A stretch of DNA of 64,000 nt from Xanthobacter oligotrophicus (GTDB taxonomy: Bacteria > Pseudomonadota > Alphaproteobacteria > Rhizobiales > Xanthobacteraceae): assembly GCF_008364685.1 (NCBI RefSeq), contig NZ_VTTL01000010.1:186001-250000 (forward strand), in the 5' to 3' direction. The notes under the pieces were generated by a model, which saw only the letters and a list, made by a program, of their open reading frames with translations, did no database searches and was not told the origin of the DNA. Position numbers and translations under genes: made by a program. This document shows positions 28,112 to 36,634 of the stretch, piece by piece. Every line of letters begins with the position of its first letter. Position 1 is the stretch's first letter.

Positions 28112-29233
28112 TCAGCCTTTCAGGCCGATGGCCGTCGGGGTTGCGCGCACCGCGACGCCGGGCTTCAGGCTCTCGAAGCCCTCCACGATCACCGGCTCGC
28201 CGGCCTTCACCCCATCTGTAACGATGATGTTCGGCCCCTGGGTGCCGCCGGTCTTCACCCGGCGCACCACCGCCTTGCCGTTCTCCACCACGAACACATA
28301 GACGCCGGCTTGGTCGGCGATCAGCGCCGCCTGTGGGATCACCACCCGCTCCTCCGGCGTCCCCGCCTTCAGCTCCACGCGGACCAGCTGGCCATCCACC
28401 AGCTTGCCGGCGGGGTTGGGCACGTCGGCGCGCAGGATCATGGTGTCGGTGGTGCGATTGACCGACACGTCCACGAAATTCACCCGCCCCACCTCGCCAT
28501 AGACCCCGCCGTCGGCGAACTTGATGCGCACCTCCACGTTGGAGAGGTCTATCTTCCCCTCGTCCTTCTGCGCCTCCAGATAGTCGCGCTGGCTCACCGG
28601 GAAGGTGACGTACATGGGGTCCTGGCTCACCACCGTGGCGAGCACGCCGCTGTCCGGCCCCACGATGTGGCCGCGGGTGACCGCCGAGCGGCCGATGCGG
28701 CCGGTGATGGGCGAGACGATATCGGTGTAGCCGAGATTGATCTGCGTGGTGTGGAGGCTGGCTTCAGCAGACAGCAGCGCGCCCTTGGATGATTCCTCGT
28801 TCGCCACCGCCTGGTCGCGGGCCACCACCGTGCCGGCATTCTTGGCGACCAGTTCCTCGGCCCGCTCGCGCTGGATCTTGGCGAGGCTGAGGGCGGCCTT
28901 GGCCCGCTCCACGTCGCCTTCGGCATTCTCCACATCCGCCTGGAACAGCGGCTTCTCGATGCGGTAGAGCGGCGCGCCCTCCTTCACCGTCTCGCCTTCC
29001 TTGAACAGGACGGCTTCCAGCATGCCCTTCACCCGGGCGCGGATCTCCACCCGTTCCGGCGCCTCCACGCGGCCGACGAATTCCATGGCGTCGGAGATGG
29101 GCTTGAGCTCGGCTGCAACGACGCCCACCGGAATGCCGCCCGCCGGAACGTCCCCTTGGGCGCGCGCAACGGATGGGGCAAGCAGACCGAGCAACAGCAG
29201 CGAAGCGATGCGGACAGCACGGGCGCGCGACAT
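28112..29233 (-). CDS. RND efflux membrane-fusion (adaptor) protein
   Basis: A 373-residue periplasmic adaptor with signal peptide (MSRARAVRIASLLLLGLLAPSVARAQ), a split lipoyl domain (VGRVEAPERVEIRARVKGMLEAVLFKEGETVKEG and YTDIVSPITGRIGRS), an alpha-helical hairpin between them, and a beta-barrel. There is no lipobox cysteine, unlike AcrA/MexA. ATG 29233 is preceded by GGGGAGGA. It connects the pump encoded next to it with an outer-membrane channel. Confidence 0.94.
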   Translation of the reverse strand: MSRARAVRIASLLLLGLLAPSVARAQGDVPAGGIPVGVVAAELKPISDAMEFVGRVEAPERVEIRARVKGMLEAVLFKEGETVKEGAPLYRIEKPLFQADVENAEGDVERAKAALSLAKIQRERAEELVAKNAGTVVARDQAVANEESSKGALLSAEASLHTTQINLGYTDIVSPITGRIGRSAVTRGHIVGPDSGVLATVVSQDPMYVTFPVSQRDYLEAQKDEGKIDLSNVEVRIKFADGGVYGEVGRVNFVDVSVNRTTDTMILRADVPNPAGKLVDGQLVRVELKAGTPEERVVIPQAALIADQAGVYVFVVENGKAVVRRVKTGGTQGPNIIVTDGVKAGEPVIVEGFESLKPGVAVRATPTAIGLKG

Positions 29234-29507
29234 GTCGGTCCTCCCCAGATCTTCGGAACGCCCTAGCGGCGTTTTTCGTCGGACTCTCTTCCCGGATCAC
29301 GCCATCACACCCGAGGGTGCATGTCGTGTGGGAAGTGTCATCGCCCGCGAAACAGCCGCGGGTGCCGGTGATTTCGTTGGTCTACTTGTGTGAGGTACTT
29401 AAATACAGGGGATAGGGCGAACAACAAGACCATAGTCCCGATTCGCCATCTTGGGGAGAGCAACGGATGGCCGAAATCGGGACGCGGGGCGGTTCAGTCG
29501 CAGGATC

Positions 29508-30305
29508 TCAGCCGCGCGCCTTGCCGGCGCGCGAGGCAATGCCGCCGCCCTCGATGCGGCGCAGGGAGATTTCGAGGCGCGCATCGGCGGCCGCGATCTC
29601 CGCGATGACGCGCTGGGTGTAGCTCATGTGCGCCTCGGCGCAGCGGCCGGCGGCGTCCGGATCACGGGCCATGATGGCCTCGTAGATGGCCCGGTGCTGG
29701 TCGCGCAGCACGTCGCGCACCTCCGGCCGGGCGTAGAGCTTTTCCCGGTTGTGGAAGATGCCCTTGCGCAGCATGCCCGACAGCGCCCGCATGATGTGGA
29801 GCAGGACGATATTGTGGCTCGCCTCGTAGACGGCGAGGTGCAGGTCCACGTCGGCTTCCGCCTCGTCGCCGGCATCGGCCTCGCCATGGGCGCTGTCGAT
29901 GCGCTCCATGGCTTCCCGCAGGATGGCGCGGTCCACGTCGTTGGCGCGGGTCGCGGCGAGCGTCGCCGCCATGCGCTCGAGGGTGGCGCGCAGCTCCAGA
30001 TAGTCGTCCGTCACCGCCTCGCCGGACGACAGAAGATCGATCAGCGGGTCGGTGAAGCTGGTCCCGAGCGGGGCCACCACCCGGCTGCCGTTGGTGTCGG
30101 CGACAAGCAGGCCCTTGTCCTCCAGCATCTTCATGCCCTGCCGCAGGGTGGGGCGCGAGACGTTGAGGCGCACCGCCATCTCCCGTTCCGGAAGCAGCGG
30201 TTCCCCCGGGCGCAAGGCGCCCTCCACAATCAGTTCCTCGATATGTCGCGCGGTGCTCTCGGCGGCGCTGGCGCCCTTGATGCCGTCCTTGGTCATCCTG
30301 CCCAT
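29508..30305 (-). CDS. GntR-family (FadR subfamily) regulator, likely of lactate uptake
   Basis: The 265-residue protein has an N-terminal winged helix (residues about 15-85, with LRPGEPLLPEREMAVRLNVSRPTLRQGMKMLEDKGLL) and a C-terminal FCD ligand domain with helices bearing metal-binding-type residues (DVDLHLAVYEASHN, H in DQHRAIYEAI). It is divergent from an L-lactate permease gene, like LldR/PdhR-type regulators. Two start codons are possible (30305 or 30296). The lactate ligand is inferred from the neighbour. Confidence 0.87.
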   Translation of the reverse strand: MGRMTKDGIKGASAAESTARHIEELIVEGALRPGEPLLPEREMAVRLNVSRPTLRQGMKMLEDKGLLVADTNGSRVVAPLGTSFTDPLIDLLSSGEAVTDDYLELRATLERMAATLAATRANDVDRAILREAMERIDSAHGEADAGDEAEADVDLHLAVYEASHNIVLLHIMRALSGMLRKGIFHNREKLYARPEVRDVLRDQHRAIYEAIMARDPDAAGRCAEAHMSYTQRVIAEIAAADARLEISLRRIEGGGIASRAGKARG

Positions 30306-30620
30306 CTGTTCTGCCGCTTAAGGAGAATCAAGAGTTTAGCGGCCTTCTTGCGATTTGAACTGATTTTAGCCGCCGCCATGTGGCGGTGAAAGAGATTTCT
30401 CCAGTTGACATGTATGGTCAAAGTATTTTACCGAAATGAACATACTGGTTCATTAGAAGACCAGGTTGCCATATCCGGAGGAAAAGATTGACCGCGGCCT
30501 GTCCGGGGTCGTTTGCCATATTCACATACCTATAAACACCGCTCAGAGGCAGCAAAGATGGCACGGGCCGCATCGCGCGCCCGAACGCCCCCGCTTGTCC
30601 TGAAGCTGGAGGGGCACCCG
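30306..30620. promoter_or_regulatory. Divergent promoter region with TGGT...ACCA operator candidates
   Basis: The 315-bp region between the GntR gene and the lactate permease holds no gene. A good -35 element TTGACA lies at 30405-30410. Interrupted dyads follow: TGGT (30415-30418) with ACC (30430-30432), and CTGGT (30445-30449) with ACCAG (30460-30464). TGGT/ACCA half-sites are typical of FadR-subfamily regulators, so these are likely operators. Confidence 0.5.
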
Positions 30621-32306
30621 ATGATCTGGTCTCAAGTCTATGACCCCATGGGCAGCATGCTGCTGTCCACGTTGCTCGCGGCCGTACCGGTCGTAGTCCT
30701 GCTCGGCGCCATCGGCATCTTCGAGATGCGCACCCATCTGGCGGCGCTTTTGGGCCTTGCCAGCGCGCTGGTGGTGGCGGTGTTCGCCTTCGGCATGCCG
30801 GTGAAGATGGCCGGGATGTCCGCCCTCTACGGCGCCGGCTTCGGGCTCATGCCCATCGGCTGGATCATCATCAACGTCATCTTTCTCTACCAGCTCACCA
30901 GCGAGAAAGGGGAGTTCGACGTTCTCCAGCGCTCCATCCGGGGCATCTCGGATGATCGGCGCCTCCAGCTCCTGTTCATCGCCTTCTCGTTCGGTGCCTT
31001 CTTCGAGGGCGCGGCGGGCTTTGGCACCCCGGTGGCGGTCACCGCCGCCATGCTGATCGGCCTCGGCTTTTCGCCGCTCGCCGCCTCCGGCCTTTCGCTC
31101 ATCGCCAATACCGCGCCGGTGGCCTACGGCGCCCTGGGCACGCCCGTGATCGCGCTTGCCGCCGTCACCGGGCTCGACCTGCAGCAGCTCTCAGGCATGA
31201 TCGGCCGGCAGCTGCCGTTCTTCTCCCTGATCGTGCCGTTCTGGCTCATCTGGGCCTTTGTCGGCTTCCGCAAGATGCTGGAAGTGTGGCCGGCGCTGCT
31301 GGTGGCGGGGCTGTCGTTCGCGGTGCCGCAGTATCTCGTCTCCAACTTCCACGGCCCGTGGCTCGTGGACGTGGTGGCCGCCATCTCCTCCATGGCGGCC
31401 CTCGCCCTGTTCCTGCGGGTATGGCAGCCCAAGCGCCCCATGACCGAAGCACCCCGCGACTGGTCCTCCAAGGACCGCGAGGACACCGGCCACACGCCCG
31501 CCACCGAGACCCAGAAGCCCGGCGCGGTGTTCAAGGCCTGGCTGCCCTGGATCATCCTCTCGCTCTTCGTGTTCATCTGGGGCGTGCCCGAGGCCAAGGC
31601 GTTCTTCGACGGCATCTTTGTGGCCAAGTTCCCGGTGGAAGGCCTGCACCAGCTGGTGCAGAAGGTGCCCCCGGTGGTGGCCGCGCCCCATACCGAGGCT
31701 GCGGTGTTCAGCCTCAATCTCGTCTCCGCCACCGGCACCGGCATCCTGCTCGCCGGCATCGTCTCCGGGCTCGTGCTCGGCTACAGCCCGGCAGGCCTGG
31801 TGAAGATGTACGGCAAGACGCTGTACATGATCCGCTATTCGCTGCTCACCATCGCCTGCATGCTGGCGCTGGGCTTCGTCACCCGCTATTCGGGCCTCGA
31901 CGCCACGCTGGGCCTCGCCTTCGCCCATACCGGCTGGTTCTACCCGCTGTTCGGCACCCTGCTCGGCTGGGTCGGCGTGGCGGTGACCGGCTCGGACACC
32001 GCGTCCAACGTGCTGTTCGGCGGCCTGCAGAAGATCACCGCGCAGCAGCTCCACCTGAACCCGGTGCTGATGGCGGCAGCCAACTCCTCCGGCGGCGTCA
32101 TGGGCAAGATGATCGACGCACAGTCCATCGTCGTCGCCTCCACCGCCACCAAGTGGTACGGGCACGAAGGCTCCATCCTGCGCTATGTGTTCTTCCACTC
32201 CATCGCGCTGGCGGTGCTGGTGGGCTTGCTGATCATGGCCCAGGCCTATCTGCCGCCCTTCACCAGCATGGTCCCCACCGTCATCGCGCCGGTGGTGGGG
32301 CACTGA
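30621..32306 (+). CDS. lldP: L-lactate permease (LctP family)
   Basis: The 561-residue membrane protein has the LctP signature set: PIGWIIINVIFLYQLTSEKGEFDVLQRSI, the EGAAGFGTPVAVTAAMLIGLGFSPL segment, and GSDTASNVLFGGLQ with AANSSGGVMGKMIDAQSIVVA near the C-terminus. It imports lactate, or glycolate, with protons. ATG 30621 follows TGGAGGGG; upstream in-frame starts would add a non-membrane tail. No lactate dehydrogenase gene is adjacent. A large hairpin follows the stop. Confidence 0.93.
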   Translation: MIWSQVYDPMGSMLLSTLLAAVPVVVLLGAIGIFEMRTHLAALLGLASALVVAVFAFGMPVKMAGMSALYGAGFGLMPIGWIIINVIFLYQLTSEKGEFDVLQRSIRGISDDRRLQLLFIAFSFGAFFEGAAGFGTPVAVTAAMLIGLGFSPLAASGLSLIANTAPVAYGALGTPVIALAAVTGLDLQQLSGMIGRQLPFFSLIVPFWLIWAFVGFRKMLEVWPALLVAGLSFAVPQYLVSNFHGPWLVDVVAAISSMAALALFLRVWQPKRPMTEAPRDWSSKDREDTGHTPATETQKPGAVFKAWLPWIILSLFVFIWGVPEAKAFFDGIFVAKFPVEGLHQLVQKVPPVVAAPHTEAAVFSLNLVSATGTGILLAGIVSGLVLGYSPAGLVKMYGKTLYMIRYSLLTIACMLALGFVTRYSGLDATLGLAFAHTGWFYPLFGTLLGWVGVAVTGSDTASNVLFGGLQKITAQQLHLNPVLMAAANSSGGVMGKMIDAQSIVVASTATKWYGHEGSILRYVFFHSIALAVLVGLLIMAQAYLPPFTSMVPTVIAPVVGH

Positions 32307-32315
32307 ACCACGCGT

Positions 32316-32346
32316 TTCCGCCGGCGCGCAGAACGCGCCGGCGGAA
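32316..32346. terminator. 13-bp perfect hairpin between convergent genes
   Basis: TTCCGCCGGCGCG (32316-32328) and CGCGCCGGCGGAA (32334-32346) pair perfectly over 13 bp with a 5-base loop. The hairpin lies 9 bp after the lactate permease stop and before the stop of the convergent AI-2E-type gene. It can end transcripts from both sides, though no T-run follows. Confidence 0.6.
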
Positions 32347-32373
32347 TGCCGTTCCCGGACGAAGGGACAGGCT

Positions 32374-33483
32374 TCAAAGGCTTTCCATATCCCGATCGGC
32401 GCCAGCGCCGCCACGGGGCGCGGCCTGCAGCCAGGCGAGCACCAGCGTGTAGCCGAGCGCCAGCACCACCGGCCCGACGAACAGGCCGAGCACGCCGGAG
32501 GTGAGCAGTCCGCCGATGGCGCCGATGAACACCACCAGCATGGGCACATCCACCCCGCGCGCCAGCATCAGCGGCCGCAGTACGTGCTCGATCAGCGACA
32601 CGCCCGTGCACCACACCGCGAACACCACGGCGGGGACGGGATCGAGAATGGTGAAGGCGTAGATGACCACCGGCAGCAGCACCAGCACCAGCGGCAGCTG
32701 CACGATGGCGATGATCAGGCACAAGAGCGCCAGCAATCCCGCCGCCGGGATATCCGCCGCCAGGAAGCCGAGGCCCGCGAGCAGCGACTGGATGAGGGCG
32801 ACGCCGATGATGCCCTTGGTGACGCTGCGGATGGTGCGCACCGCAAGGTCCGCATAGCTGCGCCCGCCTTCGCCCGCGAGCCGGATGGCGACATCGCCGG
32901 CGATCCGCTGCCCGCTCGCCGCATTGGCCATGAAGGCCGCCGCCACGAAGATGGCGATGATGAATTCAAGGAAGCCCACCAGCACATCCGACACCCCCGA
33001 GACCATGGAGCGCCCCATGGAGGTGAGCTCCGGGGTGATCGAGGCGAAGGCCTGGTCGAGATTGGTGGAGGCAAGCAGCCAGAAGCGGTGGATGGGGTCC
33101 CCCACCAGGATCCAGGAACGCACCGAATCCGGCGGTGGAGGCACCCGCAGGGTTCCATCCGCGAGGTGATGGGCCAAAAGCTTGAGGCTCACGATCAGCG
33201 TATCGGCGAGGAGATAGGCCGGCAGCACCAGCAGCGCGAGGGCGAGCAGCACGTAGAGCGTGGCTGCCACGGCGGTGCGGCCGTGGACCGCCGCCCTGAG
33301 CCGGACGAACAGCGGGTGAGACGCAATGGCGATGATGAGCCCCCACAGGATGGGGTTGAGGAACGGCTTCATGATGGTGAAGCACCAGATGAGCAGCAAC
33401 GCCAGCGTCCCGAACCGCAGCGCCAGGCGGAGCAGCGGTTCGAAGGTCTCCGGGCTTTCCAGCCGCACGCGCATCTCGTCCAT
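32374..33483 (-). CDS. AI-2E family transporter (PerM-like)
   Basis: The 369-residue protein has about eight membrane helices in the AI-2E_transport pattern, with the characteristic PFLNPILWGLIIAIASHPLF at the start, LLAGLGFLAADIPAAGLLALLCLIIAIVQLP in the centre, and GGLLTSGVLGLFVGPVVLALGYTL at the end. The family exports small molecules or ions; the signalling molecule in its name applies to few members. ATG 33483 is preceded by GAGGGCGAG. It is monocistronic. Confidence 0.88.
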   Translation of the reverse strand: MDEMRVRLESPETFEPLLRLALRFGTLALLLIWCFTIMKPFLNPILWGLIIAIASHPLFVRLRAAVHGRTAVAATLYVLLALALLVLPAYLLADTLIVSLKLLAHHLADGTLRVPPPPDSVRSWILVGDPIHRFWLLASTNLDQAFASITPELTSMGRSMVSGVSDVLVGFLEFIIAIFVAAAFMANAASGQRIAGDVAIRLAGEGGRSYADLAVRTIRSVTKGIIGVALIQSLLAGLGFLAADIPAAGLLALLCLIIAIVQLPLVLVLLPVVIYAFTILDPVPAVVFAVWCTGVSLIEHVLRPLMLARGVDVPMLVVFIGAIGGLLTSGVLGLFVGPVVLALGYTLVLAWLQAAPRGGAGADRDMESL

Positions 33484-33662
33484 CTCGCCCTCCCTCCCCC
33501 GACCTGCATCAGTGGTGGCCCCGGCGGAGGCGGGGGTCAAGCCGCCGATCTGCCTGTTCTGGCAGGCCTATTGCATTGGGCTGGCCGGGCGGCGGATGTC
33601 CAGTATTGCGCCGCCGCCCGTGAAGCAAACATAGCGCACACAGCGCAGGCGAGGATCGCAGC

Positions 33663-33854
33663 ATGTCCGACCATAAGGTCACCGTGGATCAACTGCCCAA
33701 CGGCAAGTGGGCCTGTTTCCTGCACGTGACGGGACACGATGAACCCATCAATCTCGGCCGGGAATTCAAGAACGACGAACAGGCGGAAAACTGGCTGAAC
33801 GTGTCGGAATCCGTGACCGCCATCGAGATGATGCTCCGCAAGTACAAGAAATAA
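33663..33854 (+). CDS. Small conserved-looking protein, unknown function
   Basis: A 63-residue soluble protein: a beta-hairpin-like start (HKVTVDQLPNGKWACFLHV) and then two predicted helices (NDEQAENWLNVSESVTAIEMMLRKYKK). AGGCGAGG (33647-33654) lies before the ATG. Codon use fits neighbouring genes and the sequence is not low complexity, so I take it as real. It is not in an operon. I do not recognise a named family. Confidence 0.7.
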   Translation: MSDHKVTVDQLPNGKWACFLHVTGHDEPINLGREFKNDEQAENWLNVSESVTAIEMMLRKYKK

Positions 33855-33989
33855 GTTTGGACTGTCGCGGACCGGACAGTTGGTGCGGAGGCCGACACGG
33901 GCGGTGTCCGGCGGCCTTCGCACGTCGCGTTGCGCCCGGCCCGCATTCATCCAGACGCGGTTCGCGGCCGAATCCGGCGCGACGAGGCG

Positions 33990-34766
33990 TCAGGTGCAAC
34001 CTTTCAACGAGCGGAGCAAGCCGCCCTCCGGCGTGCCCCAGTCGTTGTCCGGCACTTCGGCGAAGGGTGGCCCGAATTCCTGCTTCACCATGGTGAAGGC
34101 GGACGGCTGGCCGGTCTGGGCATCGAAATCAATGATCCAGAAATAGTCGTAGGTGTCGCTCGGCCACGTGTACGGCACGCCTTTGAGCCGATCGAGGTGC
34201 AGCAGGTCGTAGATGGTGACCCGCTCCACCGGCTCGCTCCGGTCCTTGGCCGCATCGCGGGCGGCGGCCATGTGATCGCGGTCGAGGTCGGTCTTGGCGA
34301 TGTGGTCGTGCTCCCAGTCCACCACCAGCGTCTGCCCGGCCCATTCGGGGTTGGTTAGCATGTCGCGCACCGCCTCGCGGGTGCGCTGGTTGAGCCGCTC
34401 GACGCTCAGGTGGAAGCCGTCGCCCCGCGGCTCGGGCATGGCGCTGTAGAAGGTGACCGGCATCTCCCAGCTCTCGGCGACCGGGAAGATGGTATCCAGC
34501 GTGTGCATGGAGATGGCGAGGATCGCCTTCGGCGTTTCCCCGGGCCGGAACAGGGACTTCTGCGCGTTGAACCCGAGATAATAGGCCGCCAGCGCGCGCG
34601 CCCGCTCCATCCCCAGCGCGCACAGCTGCCAGGGGCCGGCTTTCTCGCCATGGCGCAACAGGATGATCCGCGCCGGTGCCGCCTGGGTCTCGAAGGCGGT
34701 GAGCGTGCTGGTCGCTAGGATCATCCCGGCGAGGAGCCGGGCCACCATATGCCGGGGCCGCACCAT
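33990..34766 (-). CDS. Secreted histidine-phosphatase-like protein
   Basis: The 258-residue protein has a signal peptide (MVRPRHMVARLLAGMILATSTLTAFETQA) followed by IILLRHGEK, the RHG motif (R38, H39, G40) of the histidine phosphatase superfamily. DWEHDHI later in the chain may carry the second catalytic histidine. ATG 34766 follows GGAGG closely. It would act in the periplasm on an unknown phosphate ester. It is divergent from a small secreted protein gene. Confidence 0.75.
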   Translation of the reverse strand: MVRPRHMVARLLAGMILATSTLTAFETQAAPARIILLRHGEKAGPWQLCALGMERARALAAYYLGFNAQKSLFRPGETPKAILAISMHTLDTIFPVAESWEMPVTFYSAMPEPRGDGFHLSVERLNQRTREAVRDMLTNPEWAGQTLVVDWEHDHIAKTDLDRDHMAAARDAAKDRSEPVERVTIYDLLHLDRLKGVPYTWPSDTYDYFWIIDFDAQTGQPSAFTMVKQEFGPPFAEVPDNDWGTPEGGLLRSLKGCT

Positions 34767-34974
34767 GGGAGACCTCCGCAACGGACGCGCCGAACCCGAC
34801 GCGCCTTCCGAACCCTCAGGCGAAGATGCCGTGCTGCCGCGCCATGGGCAATTGTCTTTGGCGTCTTCCTCCGGTGCCATCGCGATGGCGGCGGCACACC
34901 CCTTCACACCCCGGCGGGAACGTGCTTCAAGGCGGCAGCGGGCGGTTTCGCTCGGCGGGATGCGGGACGGTATC

Positions 34975-35313
34975 ATGGCGCATGTGAGCTGGGGAGCGAA
35001 CGGCACCGCGGGAGCGATGCTGCTGGCGATAATGGCGGCGGCCGCCGTCCAGGCTTCGGCGCAGACTTATTCGTCCGGCCAGCGGATCCAGGTTTCGCCG
35101 CGTGTCATCCAGCTGCCGGTCATTCCCCAGGGCAATTATCTCGATCCCGGCCCGGGCCCCGCCATCCGCCCCGACGTGAAGATCGGCAACGACCGCAACA
35201 ACGACTACGTGTTCCCGCCGGACCTCTCGGGCGGCTACGGTTCCGGCCCGCCCGGCGACCCCACCGTCAACGGCCAGTGGAGCCCCCTCGACGGCGACAC
35301 CCCGAGCTTCTGA
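34975..35313 (+). CDS. Small secreted protein, unknown function
   Basis: A protein of about 112 residues with a signal peptide (hydrophobic AGAMLLAIMAAAAVQASAQ). The mature part is rich in proline, glycine and asparagine, with IQVSPRVIQLPVIPQGNY, PAIRPDVKIGNDRNNDYVFPP and a C-terminal NGQWSPLDGDTPSF. The start may also be ATG 34960. A hairpin with the intergenic repeat sequence lies 50 bp after the stop. I recognise no family. Confidence 0.55.
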   Translation: MAHVSWGANGTAGAMLLAIMAAAAVQASAQTYSSGQRIQVSPRVIQLPVIPQGNYLDPGPGPAIRPDVKIGNDRNNDYVFPPDLSGGYGSGPPGDPTVNGQWSPLDGDTPSF

Positions 35314-35362
35314 TACGCGTTGGCCCTTCCGGGGGCTCGCTTCCATTCTCGATTATTTGCGC

Positions 35363-35385
35363 ATGGCCGGGCTCGTCCCGGCCAT
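35363..35385. repeat. Palindromic ATGGCCGGG...CCCGGCCAT intergenic repeat
   Basis: ATGGCCGGG (35363-35371) and CCCGGCCAT (35377-35385) form a perfect 9-bp stem with loop CTCGT. It resembles a palindromic repeat that is abundant in Bradyrhizobium-related genomes. On the + strand it is followed by TTGCGTTTC and may end the upstream transcript. Confidence 0.6.
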
Positions 35386-35431
35386 TTGCGTTTCGGCGGC
35401 GCGGCTTGGAATACCCAGACACCGCATGGCG

Positions 35432-35467
35432 CACAAAAGAAAACGGCGGGGCCTGAGCCCCGCCGTT
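35432..35467 (-). terminator. Intrinsic terminator of rplM-rpsI
   Basis: On the minus strand, AACGGCGGGGC pairs with GCCCCGCCGTT over 11 bp (35467-35457 and 35452-35442) around a 4-base loop, followed by TTCTTTTGTG. It is 28 bp past the rpsI stop: a strong rho-independent terminator. Confidence 0.9.
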
Positions 35468-35495
35468 CGCATTTTTGCCGAAGCGTTCCGCCCGA

Positions 35496-35978
35496 TCAGC
35501 GCTTGGAGAACTGGAACGAACGACGGGCCTTGGCGCGGCCGTACTTCTTGCGCTCGACCACGCGGCTGTCGCGGGTGATGAAGCCGCCCTTCTTGAGGGG
35601 GCTGCGCAGCTCGGGCTCGTAATAGGTGAGCGCCTTGGAGATGCCGTGGCGCACTGCGCCGGCCTGACCGGAGAGGCCGCCACCGGAGACGGTGCACACC
35701 ACGTCGTACTGGCCTTCACGCGCCGCAGCCTGGAAGGGCTGGTTGATCATGAGGCGCAGCACGGGACGGGCGAAATACACCTCGATGTCCCGGTCGTTGA
35801 CGGTGACCTTGCCGGTACCGGGGCGAACCCACACGCGGGCGACCGCGTTCTTGCGCTTGCCGGTGGCATAGGCGCGGCCGAACTTGTCCAGCTTCTGGAC
35901 ATGCACGGGGGCATCGGGCTGGACGGCGGCAACGCTGGCCGCGCCGAGAGCGTCGAGGGACTGGAGAACCTCGGCCAT
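35496..35978 (-). CDS. rpsI: Small ribosomal subunit protein S9
   Basis: uS9 binds 16S rRNA in the head of the 30S subunit, and its C-terminal tail reaches the P-site tRNA. The 160-residue protein has the alphaproteobacterial N-terminal extension (about 30 residues), [28 protein letters not shown], and the conserved tail ending [17 protein letters not shown]. It follows rplM after a single base, the standard pair. Confidence 0.98.
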   Translation of the reverse strand: MAEVLQSLDALGAASVAAVQPDAPVHVQKLDKFGRAYATGKRKNAVARVWVRPGTGKVTVNDRDIEVYFARPVLRLMINQPFQAAAREGQYDVVCTVSGGGLSGQAGAVRHGISKALTYYEPELRSPLKKGGFITRDSRVVERKKYGRAKARRSFQFSKR

Positions 35979-35979
35979 G

Positions 35980-36441
35980 TCAGTTCCTCACGTTCTTGCG
36001 GTTGAGCGCCGCCACGTCGAGGGCGACCGGCTGCTGGGCCTCGTGCGGGTGGGACGGGCCCTTGTAGACACGCAGGTTGCCCATGATCTTGCGACCCAGC
36101 GGGCCGCGGGCGAGCATGCGCTCCACCGCCTTCTCGATGACACGCTCCGGGAAGCGGCCTTCGAGCACGAACTTCGCGGTCCGTTCCTTGATGCCGCCCG
36201 GGAAGCCGGTGTGATGGTAATAGACCTTCTGTTCCTTCTTGCGGCCCGTGAACACCGCCTTCTCCGCGTTCACCACGACGATGTTATCGCCGCAGTCCAC
36301 GTGGGGGGTGTAGATGGGCAGATGCTTGCCCTTCAGGCGCGTGGCGATGATGGTCGCGAGCCGGCCTACGACGAGGCCGCTGGCGTCAATCACCACCCAC
36401 TTCTTCTCGATTTCGGCAGGCTTGGCCGAATACGTCTTCAT
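35980..36441 (-). CDS. rplM: Large ribosomal subunit protein L13
   Basis: uL13 is an early assembly protein of the 50S subunit. The 153-residue protein has the expected motifs: [45 protein letters not shown], and [16 protein letters not shown] 36441 gives the canonical start MKTYSAKP. It is first in the rplM-rpsI operon; the AT-rich region upstream should hold the promoter. Confidence 0.98.
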   Translation of the reverse strand: MKTYSAKPAEIEKKWVVIDASGLVVGRLATIIATRLKGKHLPIYTPHVDCGDNIVVVNAEKAVFTGRKKEQKVYYHHTGFPGGIKERTAKFVLEGRFPERVIEKAVERMLARGPLGRKIMGNLRVYKGPSHPHEAQQPVALDVAALNRKNVRN

Positions 36442-36531
36442 GGGATGCTTCCGAATAAGAAGGCCGGTCGCGACGGCCTTGCGGCCAATCGCGATCCGGC
36501 GATGAACGGCTTCTAGTGGAGGCTCGCGCAT

Positions 36532-36634
36532 CAGTCAACGCTTCAATTGCAGTAAAAATCATTATAAAACAATGCATTATAAAAATGGTGTTATAACACC
36601 GTTAAAAAACGACCTATAATCCCATGACCTTGGC
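36532..36634 (-). promoter_or_regulatory. AT-rich promoter region of rplM-rpsI with a 14-bp palindrome
   Basis: On the minus strand two perfect -10 sequences TATAAT appear (complement of 36576-36581 and 36561-36566). Upstream of the first, TTAACG (36605-36600) could be a -35 at 18-bp spacing. The perfect palindrome GGTGTTATAACACC (36587-36600) lies in this spacer and is well placed to act as an operator. Confidence 0.55.

Noticed and set aside
36615..36620. TATAAT on the + strand as a promoter
   Set aside because: No + strand gene follows; the downstream genes run on the minus strand.
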